A stretch of DNA of 64,000 bases from Flavobacterium plurextorum (GTDB lineage: Bacteria; Bacteroidota; Bacteroidia; Flavobacteriales; Flavobacteriaceae). Below the pieces are notes generated by a model. That model did no database searches. It was not told where the DNA came from and was given only the letters and a program-made list of their open reading frames with translations. The translations under genes and the position numbers were made by a program. Below are positions 7,363 through 15,740 of the stretch, one piece after another; position 1 is the stretch's first letter, and each line of letters opens with the position of its first letter. The stretch covers positions 62,001 through 126,000 of the forward strand of contig NZ_MUHD01000021.1 in the NCBI RefSeq assembly GCF_002217395.1, read 5' to 3'.

Positions 7363-9432
7363 TTGATTTCACAAAATACAATAGATACTGTTTTTGAAAC
7401 TGCTCGTGTTGAGGAGGTTATTGGTGATTTTGTCAATTTAAAACGTGCAGGAAGTAATTTCAAAGGTCTGAGTCCTTTCTCAGATGAACGTTCTCCATCG
7501 TTTATGGTGTCGCCTGCAAAAGGAATCTGGAAAGATTTTAGTACAGGAAAAGGAGGGAATTCTGTAAAATTCCTAATGGAACATTCTCAGTTTACTTATC
7601 CGGAAGCCATTCGTTATTTAGCCAGAAAATATAATATTGAGATCGAAGAAACCGAACAAACAGATGCTGAAAAAGCAATGACTGATGTTCGTGAAAGTAT
7701 GTATTTGGTTTCGGAATTTGCTGCTAAATATTTTCAGGATGTTTTAATAAATTCTGAAGAAGGAAAAGCAATAGGTCTTTCGTATTTTAAAGAAAGAGGT
7801 TTTACAAATGAAACCATTAAGAAATTCGATTTAGGATATTCTCCAGAAACTTGGGATGCTTTGACTAAAGAAGCATTAGGAAAAGGATATAAAATGGAAT
7901 TCTTAGAAAGTACAGGATTAACCATTGCGAGAGAAGATCGCCCTTTTGACCGATTCAAAGGACGTGTAATGTTTCCAATTCAAAGTATGTCGGGCCGAGT
8001 TTTAGGTTTTGGAGGACGTATTTTGACGAATGATAAAAAAGCAGCAAAATATCTAAATTCACCAGAAAGTGATATTTACCATAAAAGTAAAGTGCTTTAT
8101 GGAATTTATCACGCCAAGCAATCTATTGCCAAACAAAACAACTGTTATTTAGTTGAAGGTTATACAGATGTTATTCAGTTTAGTCAAGCCGGAATTGAGA
8201 ATGTTGTGGCTTCGTCTGGAACTGCTTTAACGCCAGATCAGATTCGTTTGATTAATCGTCTGACTCGAAATATTACGGTACTTTTTGATGGTGATGCTGC
8301 TGGTTTACGTGCGTCTATTCGAGGAATCGATTTGATTCTGGAAGAAGGTATGAACGTAAGAGTTTGTTCTTTTCCTGATGGAGAAGATCCGGATAGTTTT
8401 GCTCGAAAAAATTCGCATGATGATTTAGTTGCTTATTTAGAAAACAATAGTAAAGATTTCATACAGTTTAAAGCTTCGATTTTGATGAATGAAGCTAAAA
8501 ACGACCCAATTAAAAAAGCCGATTTGATTCGGGATATGGTTACCAGTATTTCTAAAATACCAGATCGTATTCAGCGTGAAGTTTATGTTCAGGAATGTGC
8601 CAGAATTATGGAGATTTCTGAGCAGGTTTTGGTAAGTACTTTGGCGCAGTTGATTCAAAAAGATCTTGCAGAAGTCGCTAAAAAGCAAAAACAGGAACAA
8701 AAACCTTTTGAAGTTTTTAGAAACCAAGCTCCAAAGAATACTGGGTTTTCAGGGGGAGATCCAGAAGATCCAAGAACAGGGCCGCCAGATGATTATTATC
8801 CGGGCGAACCTGGATATCCTCAAGAGCAGGCAGAAAAGGTTAATATTCTAGATGGTTTTGAACGGAAAATTATTGAAATATTATTGCTCTACGGAAGTGT
8901 TTTAGAAGATTTTGAAGATGTATTTCTAAAAGCAGATGAAGAAGGAGTTGTTAAAGAAGTCAGCGAAAAACGAAAATATAAAGTATACGAAAAAATCTAT
9001 TTAAGTCTGCAAGAAGATGAGGTAGAACTTTCAAATGTATTGTTTCAAAATATTTTTTCGGGATTAATTGATTTTTACAATCAAAATGAGACTTTTAGTT
9101 TAGATAAATATTTGATGCATTTACAGCCTGAATTTGCTCAGGAAGTAACCAATATTTTAATGGAAGACGAAAGATTAACTATCCATAACTGGGAAGGCCA
9201 AAATATTTTTCCGAAACAAAAAAATGAGACAATTGAGCAAAATGTTTCTGATACAATATTTTCTATGCGCTGGTATTTGGTTTCAAAGATCATTCACGAT
9301 TTAAAAAACTCACTGCTGACAGATCCGCAAGATGATAATTCAGAATTGTTGTCTATGGTTATAGATTATTCTAAATTATTAAATAATTTTTCTCGAAAAT
9401 TAGGAAGAGTAGTAGTTCCTTATCATCAATAA
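7363..9432 (+). CDS. dnaG: DNA primase DnaG lacking the usual zinc ligands
   Basis: Synthesises RNA primers at the replication fork with DnaB helicase. The order is an N-terminal CHC2-type region (residues ~1-100), a catalytic core with the Toprim fold (LVEGYTDVIQF near 263; LFDGDAAG near 308), and a C-terminal helicase-binding region after a Pro/Gly-rich linker (~455-490). The start is TTG at 7363. In the first domain all four zinc ligands of canonical primases are replaced: LSPFSDE stands where LCPFHxE is expected, and WKDFSTGKGG where HCFGCGxGG is expected. Length (689) is normal for the group. It is preceded by a TACTTTTA element at 7324 and followed by a terminator. Confidence 0.93.
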   Translation: MISQNTIDTVFETARVEEVIGDFVNLKRAGSNFKGLSPFSDERSPSFMVSPAKGIWKDFSTGKGGNSVKFLMEHSQFTYPEAIRYLARKYNIEIEETEQTDAEKAMTDVRESMYLVSEFAAKYFQDVLINSEEGKAIGLSYFKERGFTNETIKKFDLGYSPETWDALTKEALGKGYKMEFLESTGLTIAREDRPFDRFKGRVMFPIQSMSGRVLGFGGRILTNDKKAAKYLNSPESDIYHKSKVLYGIYHAKQSIAKQNNCYLVEGYTDVIQFSQAGIENVVASSGTALTPDQIRLINRLTRNITVLFDGDAAGLRASIRGIDLILEEGMNVRVCSFPDGEDPDSFARKNSHDDLVAYLENNSKDFIQFKASILMNEAKNDPIKKADLIRDMVTSISKIPDRIQREVYVQECARIMEISEQVLVSTLAQLIQKDLAEVAKKQKQEQKPFEVFRNQAPKNTGFSGGDPEDPRTGPPDDYYPGEPGYPQEQAEKVNILDGFERKIIEILLLYGSVLEDFEDVFLKADEEGVVKEVSEKRKYKVYEKIYLSLQEDEVELSNVLFQNIFSGLIDFYNQNETFSLDKYLMHLQPEFAQEVTNILMEDERLTIHNWEGQNIFPKQKNETIEQNVSDTIFSMRWYLVSKIIHDLKNSLLTDPQDDNSELLSMVIDYSKLLNNFSRKLGRVVVPYHQ

Positions 9433-9439
9433 AAATCAA

Positions 9440-9478
9440 AAAGCTCTATAATGTTAAACAGTATAGAGCTTTTTTTTA
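9440..9478. terminator. Rho-independent terminator between converging genes
   Basis: AAGCTCTATA pairs with TATAGAGCTT across an 11-base loop, with eight T following on the plus strand and an A run on the other side. It serves dnaG and possibly the converging response-regulator gene. Confidence 0.85.
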
Positions 9479-9518
9479 GGTTTATGATTTTACCAAAGTA
9501 AAATCAGATGCCTTTAAA

Positions 9519-10148
9519 TTAAATAATTTCTAAAGTCTTAGCTTTGTTTACTAAGTCAACTAAATTAGTAACATTCAATTTTGTCAATAATCTTAATTTG
9601 TAAGTACTGATCGTTTTTTCGTTCAGATTTAAGATTTTAGAGATTTCATTGTTTTTCTTACCATCACTTAAGTAACGTAAAACCTCGATTTCACGATTAG
9701 AAAGTTTTCTGTACAAACGCTCGCTTTTGCTTTGTTTAGCAATAAGTGCCATGTTTTTACGTACAGTTTCGTTGATAATAATTTTTCCTTCGTGTACTTT
9801 AATAATAGAAAGACCTAAAGTTTCAAGTTTTTCTGTTTTGTGTACATACCCAGATACTCCAGCTTTAATAGCGTTTGGAGCATACATTTGCTCAGCTAAG
9901 TCACTGAAAATTACAATTTTTGTTTTTGGGAAATTTTTCAAGATTGACTTTACTTCGAAGATGCTAGAAAGACCTTCTAACTCTAAATCTAGAATTAAAA
10001 TGTCAATTTCCTTCGTCTGAAGGATATCTCTAACCATTGAAAAATTGCCTACATTGGCAACAATTGAAATTTGATCGTGGTCTTTAAAATAAGACTTAAC
10101 GCCAAAGTGAGTCACAGGATGATTGTCTGCAAGACATACTTTAATCAT
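9519..10148 (-). CDS. NarL/FixJ-type response regulator
   Basis: A 209-residue two-domain regulator. The receiver domain spans residues 1-120, with the acidic pocket at Asp8-Asn9, probable phospho-acceptor Asp54 in LILDLELEG, and a conserved Lys in VHKTEK. A LuxR-type HTH spans ~145-205 (LSNREIEVLRYLSDGKKNNEISKIL, NEKTISTYKLRLL in order). No histidine kinase is adjacent, so it is an orphan within the window. It lies 92 bases downstream of nadE in the same direction and may be cotranscribed. Targets are unknown. Confidence 0.88.
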   Translation of the reverse strand: MIKVCLADNHPVTHFGVKSYFKDHDQISIVANVGNFSMVRDILQTKEIDILILDLELEGLSSIFEVKSILKNFPKTKIVIFSDLAEQMYAPNAIKAGVSGYVHKTEKLETLGLSIIKVHEGKIIINETVRKNMALIAKQSKSERLYRKLSNREIEVLRYLSDGKKNNEISKILNLNEKTISTYKLRLLTKLNVTNLVDLVNKAKTLEII

Positions 10149-10240
10149 AATTTTTACCTTTTTTAGAATTGTTCATGTTTTTGGAACTGTAAAATTAATA
10201 AATAAATTCTGTAATTAATTGCAGATGAATGTTAAAAGTT

Positions 10241-11047
10241 TTATTTTAACGTTTTTGGTATCAAACAAACGGGTATTGCATCCATTTTGTGCTTGTTGCT
10301 GGTGTTTAATCTTTTATAAATTTCAAAGACAGATTTTTCTCTCCCGGTAAAGTCATCCGCCGTATTTCCTGACTCCGAGGCTAACATTGCCCATTCAAGT
10401 TCGTCATAACTAGCTCCCAATTGATCTTCATCGGTTCTATTATCCCCAAAAAGACCATCTGTTGGCGCTGCCGTTAAAATAGATTCGGGAATTGTTAAAA
10501 ATTTTCCTAAAGCATATACATCCGATTTCATTAAATCGGCAATTGGACTCAAATCTACGCCTCCGTCACCATATTTTGTGTAAAATCCTACGCCAAAATC
10601 TTCTACTTTGTTTCCAGTTCCTGCAACCAGTAATCCATGAATTCCGGCTAAATAATATAAAGAAGTCATTCGTAAACGAGCGCGTGTATTGGCAAAGGAT
10701 AAATTTACTTTTGCTTGATCATCAGTTTCTGGTACTGCGGCTTTAAAAGCTTCAAAAACAGCTGTTAAATCAGTTTCTACACTCGAAACATTTGCAAAAC
10801 GTTTTTTTAATTGTTTAATATGTTCTCTCCCTCTAGAAACTTGGCTTTCGGCTTGGTGAATTGGCATTTCGACACATAAAACTTGTAAACCAGTTTGTGC
10901 ACACAATGTAGAAGTAACAGCAGAGTCGACTCCGCCCGAAATTCCAATTACAAAACCATTTACTTTTGCATTGTCAGCATAATTTTTTAACCATTCTACA
11001 ATATGTTTGTTTACTTTTTCTGTTTGAATAGTGCTTTTTTTAGCCAT
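10241..11047 (-). CDS. nadE: NH3-dependent NAD+ synthetase
   Basis: Amidates deamido-NAD to NAD+ using ATP, the last step of NAD synthesis. The P-loop of the N-type ATP pyrophosphatases, SGGVDS, is at residues 37-42. The 268-residue length and absence of a nitrilase domain mark the ammonia-using form. Downstream elements such as GTGNKVEDFGVGFYTKYGDGGVD and DLMKSDVYALG (two separate motifs of the family) are intact. It is divergent from gldB across a 99-base spacer. Confidence 0.93.
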   Translation of the reverse strand: MAKKSTIQTEKVNKHIVEWLKNYADNAKVNGFVIGISGGVDSAVTSTLCAQTGLQVLCVEMPIHQAESQVSRGREHIKQLKKRFANVSSVETDLTAVFEAFKAAVPETDDQAKVNLSFANTRARLRMTSLYYLAGIHGLLVAGTGNKVEDFGVGFYTKYGDGGVDLSPIADLMKSDVYALGKFLTIPESILTAAPTDGLFGDNRTDEDQLGASYDELEWAMLASESGNTADDFTGREKSVFEIYKRLNTSNKHKMDAIPVCLIPKTLK

Positions 11048-11076
11048 AATAGTTTAAGTTTTAAGATACAGGGATG

Positions 11077-11084
11077 TATATTTG
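11077..11084 (+). promoter_or_regulatory. Probable -7 promoter element for gldBC
   Basis: TATATTTG fits TAnnTTTG, lies in the nadE-gldB divergent spacer and would give a leader of about 55 bases for gldB. Confidence 0.45.
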
Positions 11085-11146
11085 CACAAATATTTTTGAG
11101 TAAGCGATTATTTAAATTTATGCAACACAAATCTAATTAAAATAAA

Positions 11147-12103
11147 ATGAAAATATATCGCTTTGCAGTGGTTCTGTGCGTGTTTTTTTTGTCTTGCAGC
11201 CAGAAAACAAAGGTTGAAAAAGAAGTCGAAGAAATTCCAATTGATATTAAAGTAGAACGTTTTGATAAAGTGTTTTTTGAAACAAAACCAGAGGATCTGG
11301 AAAAAGTAAAAAAACAGTTTCCTTTCTTTTTTCCAGCTGGTAATGATGATTCAGTTTGGTTAAAGAAAATGCAGGAACCAATTTGGCGTGAGGTTTATGA
11401 AGAAGTGCAAAAAAAATACGCCAATTTTGAGCCGGTTCGTCAGGAATTTAATTCGCTTTTTCAACATGTAAAGTATTATTTTCCTAAAACGAAAACACCG
11501 AAAGTAATTACTGTTATTGGAGAAATGGACTATAATGCTAAAGCAATCTATGCAGATAGTTTGGTTATTGTTGCGTTAGAATTGTATTTAGGAAAAGAGC
11601 ATAAGTTCTATGAGTTTCCAAATTATTTAAAATACAACTTTGAGGAAAAACAAATTATGCCGGATGTTGTTTCGAGTTTTGCTTATAGAAACATTCCTGC
11701 ATATCCAGATAAGAATTTAGTTTCTCAAATGATTTTTGAAGGGAAACAGTTGTATGCAAAAGATTTATTGCTGCCAGAATATACAGATGCTGAGAAAATT
11801 GGTTATTCGCCAGAACAAATTAAATGGTGTGAGGAAAATGAAGCCTATATGTGGCGTTATTTTTTAGAAAAAGAGATGTTGTACAGTGCAGATCCTAAAT
11901 TAACAACACGTTTTATTGCGCCGGCTCCGTTTTCAAAATTTTATTTAGAGATTGATAACGATTCTCCTGGAAGAGTGGGAGCGTGGATTGGCTGGCAGAT
12001 AGTTCGTTCTTATATGAAAAATAATAATGTACAGCTGTCGGAATTATTAAAAGTGAATGCAAAAGAAATTTTTGAAAAGTCAAAATATAAACCTAAGAAA
12101 TAA
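11147..12103 (+). CDS. gldB: Gliding motility lipoprotein GldB
   Basis: One of the Gld proteins needed for gliding and for adhesin secretion in Flavobacterium. The 318-residue product has a lipoprotein signal with lipobox LSC (Cys17) and the conserved segments KVERFDKVFFETKP, HVKYYFPKTKTPKV, and GRVGAWIGWQIVRSYMKNN of this family. It probably sits in the cell envelope as a lipoprotein. Its stop overlaps the gldC start by one base (TAATG), so the two are translationally coupled. The biochemical role of GldB is not known from sequence. Confidence 0.95.
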   Translation: MKIYRFAVVLCVFFLSCSQKTKVEKEVEEIPIDIKVERFDKVFFETKPEDLEKVKKQFPFFFPAGNDDSVWLKKMQEPIWREVYEEVQKKYANFEPVRQEFNSLFQHVKYYFPKTKTPKVITVIGEMDYNAKAIYADSLVIVALELYLGKEHKFYEFPNYLKYNFEEKQIMPDVVSSFAYRNIPAYPDKNLVSQMIFEGKQLYAKDLLLPEYTDAEKIGYSPEQIKWCEENEAYMWRYFLEKEMLYSADPKLTTRFIAPAPFSKFYLEIDNDSPGRVGAWIGWQIVRSYMKNNNVQLSELLKVNAKEIFEKSKYKPKK

Positions 12104-12438
12104 TGTCAAATACAATAAACTCAGAGATTAAATTCAATATAGAATTAGATGAAAACCGCGTTCCAGAAAAATTAACATGGAGTGCACAAGACGGCGGAGT
12201 TAAGGCTGAAGAAGCAAAAGCGATAATGTTGTCTATTTGGGACAGTAAAGCTAAAGAAACAATGCGTATCGATTTGTGGACAAAAGATATGCCTGTTGAT
12301 GAAATGAAAATTTTCTTCCATCAAACACTAGTAGCAATGGCGGATACTTTTAAACGTGCAACAGACGACGAAAAAATGTCAGACACGATGAAAGATTTCT
12401 GCGATTACTTTGCAGAAAAACTTGAGTTGACTAAGTAA
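12103..12438 (+). CDS. gldC: Gliding motility protein GldC
   Basis: A 111-residue soluble protein coupled to gldB by a one-base stop/start overlap. Conserved family segments are visible (ELDENRVPEKLTWSA, MRIDLWTKDMPVDEMKIFF, FCDYFAEK). No signal peptide or membrane helix is present, so a cytoplasmic location is likely. In Flavobacterium GldC supports efficient gliding. A strong palindrome and a hairpin terminator follow. Confidence 0.93.
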   Translation: MSNTINSEIKFNIELDENRVPEKLTWSAQDGGVKAEEAKAIMLSIWDSKAKETMRIDLWTKDMPVDEMKIFFHQTLVAMADTFKRATDDEKMSDTMKDFCDYFAEKLELTK

Positions 12439-12449
12439 TAGAAAATCCA

Positions 12450-12467
12450 ATCCCGAAGCTTCGGGAT
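12450..12467. repeat. 18-base perfect palindrome
   Basis: ATCCCGAAGCTTCGGGAT lies just after gldC and directly before a long terminator hairpin. It has no T tract of its own. It may be a small dispersed palindrome or assist termination. Confidence 0.7.
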
Positions 12468-12511
12468 AAATCCCAAGTTTCAATTGTACAAATTGAAATT
12501 TGGGATTTTTT
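12468..12511. terminator. Long-stem terminator after gldBC
   Basis: Arms of about 18 bases (starting AAATCCCAAG, ending TTGGGATTT) with one mismatch, followed by T6. A hairpin with the same outer stem recurs at 13384. Confidence 0.85.
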
Positions 12512-12678
12512 CGTTTCAGCTTTATCTGTAATTAAGAATTATGGATGAGAATTGTGCGTTTTTTGATGTTTTGTAAATTCTGATTGTAAAATAAATTTCG
12601 GCCAGATTTTATAGAGTATTTATTTTTTATGGATTACCTTGGTGAAGTAAAATTGATGATCAAAGAAAACTTAATTAT

Positions 12679-13356
12679 ATGTTATTTCCATTCCTTGTAA
12701 GTCTTGTAGGATTGTTCTTTTTGCTGATAAACAGTATTTGTTTTTATGTGAAGAGAAAAAATAAAGACACTCTGTATTTGATAATTATGGTTTATTTGGG
12801 GTGTTTATTTGTGCAGGAATTGTGCTGTAATATTATTGGGTTTTATCATCCAGGATCGAATTTCTTTCTTTCGCATTATTATTTTATTTTTCAGTTTATA
12901 GCTTTAAGTATATTTTTTCATCGGCTGCTTTCAAATATTGCTTTAAAGAGAATGATTCTTTTCTTTCTTATTACAGTATTGGTTTTACTGTCGATACAGT
13001 ATTATAGAACACCAGAGCTTTATTGGGAATTCAATTTGTTTGAAATTGGTGTTACCTCAGGATTATTGATTTTGTATGCATTTATCTTTTTGATACAGAA
13101 TTTTAAAACTGATATGTCTGATTATTTTTATTTCTGTAATGGGTTGATTCTTTATTTAATCTGCAGTTTAAGTATTTTTTTGAGCGGTAATACAGATTCA
13201 GTAATTTTTACTGAGCCATTTGTGCTCGATTTTTGGTTTTTTAATTCATTGTTTTATATCATATATCAATTTTTAATATTTAAAGAATGGAAAGCTTTAA
13301 ATAATAAAGTAGTAATTCAAGAATCAGATTATGATGCTTTTGATTATAATGAATAG
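12679..13356 (+). CDS. Polytopic membrane protein of unknown function
   Basis: A 225-residue protein that is hydrophobic almost throughout, with about seven predicted membrane helices (first at residues 3-23, then ~33-55, 65-83, 90-106, 122-140, 150-168, 183-200) and an acidic C-terminal tail (ESDYDAFDYNE). Aromatic residues are frequent. I recognise no transporter or enzyme signature. Seven-helix proteins of this kind can be sensory or scaffold proteins in Bacteroidetes, but nothing here proves that. It is a monocistronic unit between two related terminators. Confidence 0.7.
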   Translation: MLFPFLVSLVGLFFLLINSICFYVKRKNKDTLYLIIMVYLGCLFVQELCCNIIGFYHPGSNFFLSHYYFIFQFIALSIFFHRLLSNIALKRMILFFLITVLVLLSIQYYRTPELYWEFNLFEIGVTSGLLILYAFIFLIQNFKTDMSDYFYFCNGLILYLICSLSIFLSGNTDSVIFTEPFVLDFWFFNSLFYIIYQFLIFKEWKALNNKVVIQESDYDAFDYNE

Positions 13357-13383
13357 TAATGAAATTAGAATTAACAGCCAATG

Positions 13384-13429
13384 AAAAATCCCAAACTCCA
13401 GTTGTAAAACTTGGAATTTGGGATTTTTT
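13384..13429. terminator. Bidirectional long-stem terminator
   Basis: The arms begin AAAAATCCCAAA and end TTTGGGATTTTT with one bulge. It sits between converging genes (membrane protein, +; engB, -) and shares its outer stem with the terminator at 12468. Confidence 0.85.
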
Positions 13430-13450
13430 ATATTTAGTATCTCGGTATTT

Positions 13451-14083
13451 TTAGTTAGAATTCAAAAAGTCGTTGTTGTTTTTAAAGACTTCTTGATTCA
13501 CTTCGTCTATATAAGAAAGCAGTTCTTCTTTTCCTATTGATTCTGTAGATGAGGTTACGAAGTAATGCGGCATTTCGGCCCAGTTGTTCGCGTACATTTG
13601 TTTTTTGTATGCCGCAACATGTGAATCGATTTTTACTTTGCTGATTTTATCTGCTTTGGTAAAAATAATGCAAAACGGAATTTCGCTTTCACCCATGTAC
13701 GACATAAATTCAATGTCGATTTTTTGTGCTTCATGGCGAATATCGATCAAAACAAAAGCACAGACTAATTGCTCTCTATTTTCAAAGTAATCAGTAATGA
13801 ATTGTTGGAAAACAGATTTTGTTTTTTTGGAAACCTTAGCATATCCGTATCCAGGTAAATCGACTAAAAACCAGTTGTTGTTGATTTTAAAGTGATTTAT
13901 TAATTGAGTTTTTCCTGGTCTTCCAGATGTTTTTGCTAAATTTTTATGATTGGTAATCATGTTGATCAAAGAGGATTTACCAACGTTTGATCGGCCTATA
14001 AAAGCGTATTCCGGCAGAAATTCGGCCGGGCATTTTGAAGCATCAGAATTACTGATAATAAATTCGGCGGTATTAATTTTCAT
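13451..14083 (-). CDS. engB: Ribosome-biogenesis GTPase EngB/YsxC
   Basis: A 210-residue small GTPase needed for 50S subunit assembly. The G motifs are intact: G1 GRSNVGKS (residues 30-37), G3 DLPGYG, G4 FTKAD. The length is typical. It is 41 bases downstream of the alpha/beta hydrolase gene in the same direction, probably one transcript. A near-consensus TAACTTTC element in the gap (minus strand) could give it its own promoter. Confidence 0.93.
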   Translation of the reverse strand: MKINTAEFIISNSDASKCPAEFLPEYAFIGRSNVGKSSLINMITNHKNLAKTSGRPGKTQLINHFKINNNWFLVDLPGYGYAKVSKKTKSVFQQFITDYFENREQLVCAFVLIDIRHEAQKIDIEFMSYMGESEIPFCIIFTKADKISKVKIDSHVAAYKKQMYANNWAEMPHYFVTSSTESIGKEELLSYIDEVNQEVFKNNNDFLNSN

Positions 14084-14124
14084 GTTTTTTGTTTTAAAAC
14101 CTTCTTAAATTCGAAAGTTAGATG

Positions 14125-14889
14125 CTATAAATTCTTTGCAACAAGCCATTCTTCAAGAATTTTGTTGAATTCTTGAGGATGTTCCATCATAGCAGCGTGT
14201 CCGCATTTGTCTATCCAATACAAAGTTGAATTAGGCAATAAGTTGTCAAATTCTTCAGCGACATTAGGTGGTGTTACAGCGTCATTTTTACCCCAGATAA
14301 TGCAGGTTTCAACTGTCATTTTAGGTAAATCTTTGGCCATATTATGGCGAATTGCACTCTTAGCAATCGTTAATGTTTTTATTAATTTTATGCGGTCATT
14401 AACAGTTGCGTAAACTTCATCTATTAATTCTGGTGTCGCAATTTTTGGGTCATAAAATACATCTTCAGCTTTCTTTTTGATGTATTCGTAATCGCCTCTT
14501 TTTGGGTAACTGTCGCCCATGGCGCTTTCGTAAAGTCCAGAGCTTCCTGTGATTACGAGTCCGGCTACTTTTTCGGGATATAGTTTGGTGTGGTAAAGTG
14601 CAATATGTCCTCCAAGTGAATTTCCAAGTAAAATAACTTGATCAAAACCCTTGAAATTAATAAAATCTTTTACGTATTTGGCAAAGCTTTTTACGTTTGT
14701 TTTTAAAATACTCTGCGTGTATATTGGCAAATCTGGGATGACAACTTTGTATCCTTTCGTTGGAAAATATTCCGCTACAGCATCAAAGTTACTAAGGCCT
14801 CCCATTAACCCGTGTAAAATAACGATAGGAGTCCCCTCTCCAGCTTCATAATAGCTGTATTTGCCTTCTTTTTTGTAGTTTTTGTCCAT
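14125..14889 (-). CDS. Alpha/beta-fold hydrolase
   Basis: A 254-residue hydrolase with the oxyanion segment ILHGLMGG (residues 24-31) and the nucleophile elbow LLGNSLGGH (Ser91). The probable acid is in IIWGKNDAVTPP and the catalytic His in KCGHAAMMEHP. There is no signal peptide. The substrate cannot be inferred; the family includes esterases and C-C hydrolases. It is the first gene of a probable two-gene unit with engB. A TATATTTG element on the minus strand (14924-14917) is its likely promoter. Confidence 0.88.
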   Translation of the reverse strand: MDKNYKKEGKYSYYEAGEGTPIVILHGLMGGLSNFDAVAEYFPTKGYKVVIPDLPIYTQSILKTNVKSFAKYVKDFINFKGFDQVILLGNSLGGHIALYHTKLYPEKVAGLVITGSSGLYESAMGDSYPKRGDYEYIKKKAEDVFYDPKIATPELIDEVYATVNDRIKLIKTLTIAKSAIRHNMAKDLPKMTVETCIIWGKNDAVTPPNVAEEFDNLLPNSTLYWIDKCGHAAMMEHPQEFNKILEEWLVAKNL

Positions 14890-14916
14890 CTAATCTAATG
14901 CCAATTTCATTTTGGA

Positions 14917-14924
14917 CAAATATA
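14917..14924 (-). promoter_or_regulatory. Probable -7 promoter element of the hydrolase-engB unit
   Basis: On the minus strand this reads TATATTTG, matching TAnnTTTG, 27 bases before the hydrolase ATG. No TTG was seen at the -33 distance. Confidence 0.45.
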
Positions 14925-15164
14925 GGGTTAAATAAATAAAAATGAATTTTTGCTGCCCTTTTTTAACTAGATTATTTCGTTAGAATTAGTAAGTGATTAT
15001 AAATCAGGTTTTAGTGCTTGATTTCCGGAAAAATGAGTTGTTAAATAAATTGCAGAATGTTTACTTTTTTAAGAGAAATAAAGCGGATTTTTTGTAATTC
15101 TTAAATGAAAATATTTCTAAACTGATTTTTGTCTAACGTATTGATTGTTCATGATTTAGGTGAG
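14925..15164. other. Divergent spacer upstream of the dcw cluster
   Basis: An AT-rich stretch between the hydrolase promoter and the MraZ-box array. No coding frame, RNA gene or hairpin stands out. Confidence 0.5.
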
Positions 15165-15220
15165 GTGGTAGTAAAGTGGTTAAACTTATTAACAAAGTGG
15201 TATATAGTGGTAATATGTGG
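15165..15220 (+). promoter_or_regulatory. MraZ-box-like array
   Basis: GTGG cores occur at 15165, 15176, 15197, 15207 and 15217. The last three are exactly 10 bases apart (contexts AAAGTGGTAT, ATAGTGGTAA, ATGTGGTA), and the 15176-to-15197 gap equals two turns. MraZ proteins are known to bind GTG-containing direct repeats with 10-base periodicity in front of their own operon. The array lies next to the probable mraZ promoter, so autoregulation of dcw transcription is likely. Confidence 0.65.
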
Positions 15221-15232
15221 TATTTTTTTTTA

Positions 15233-15240
15233 TATTTTTG
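15233..15240 (+). promoter_or_regulatory. Probable -7 element of the dcw operon
   Basis: TATTTTTG matches TAnnTTTG and lies 26 bases before the mraZ TTG start. The region where a -33 element would lie is occupied by the GTGG repeats. Confidence 0.45.
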
Positions 15241-15266
15241 CTGTGTAACATATTAGTACGTTTTTC

Positions 15267-15740
15267 TTGAATACAATTGTTGGAACATATGAGTGTAAAG
15301 TCGATGCAAAAGGGAGGTTAATGATACCTGCGCCTTTAAAAAAGCAATTGGCTTCTTCTCTTCAGGACGGTTTTGTCTTGAAGCGTTCCGTTTTTCAGCA
15401 ATGTTTAGAATTGTATCCAATGGAAGAGTGGGATCTAATGATGGCAAAAATTAATAAGCTGAATCGTTTTGTAAAAAAGAATAATGATTTCATTCGCAGA
15501 TTTACTGCCGGCGTTAAAGTGGTAGATATTGATGCATTAGGGAGATTATTAGTGCCAAAAGATTTAGTGACGTTTTCAGGTATTTCTAAAGATGTTGTTT
15601 TTTCATCTGCGGTTAATATTGTGGAAATTTGGGATAAAGATTTATACGAAAAATCAATAAGCGGCGAAGATATGGATTTTGCAGATTTAGCCGAGGAAGT
15701 AATGGGAAATATTAATGACGACGACAATGGAATATCATAA
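15267..15740 (+). CDS. mraZ: Transcriptional regulator MraZ
   Basis: First gene of the dcw cluster, 157 residues, with two SpoVT/AbrB-like half domains (residues ~5-55 with YECKVDAKGRLMIPAPLKKQ; ~80-130 with VKVVDIDALGRLLVPKDLV). It assembles into rings that bind repeated DNA boxes and controls dcw transcription and RsmH balance. The start is TTG at 15267, which places the conserved TIVGTYECKVD at the expected position. It overlaps rsmH by up to 26 bases, so the genes are coupled. Confidence 0.93.
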   Translation: MNTIVGTYECKVDAKGRLMIPAPLKKQLASSLQDGFVLKRSVFQQCLELYPMEEWDLMMAKINKLNRFVKKNNDFIRRFTAGVKVVDIDALGRLLVPKDLVTFSGISKDVVFSSAVNIVEIWDKDLYEKSISGEDMDFADLAEEVMGNINDDDNGIS

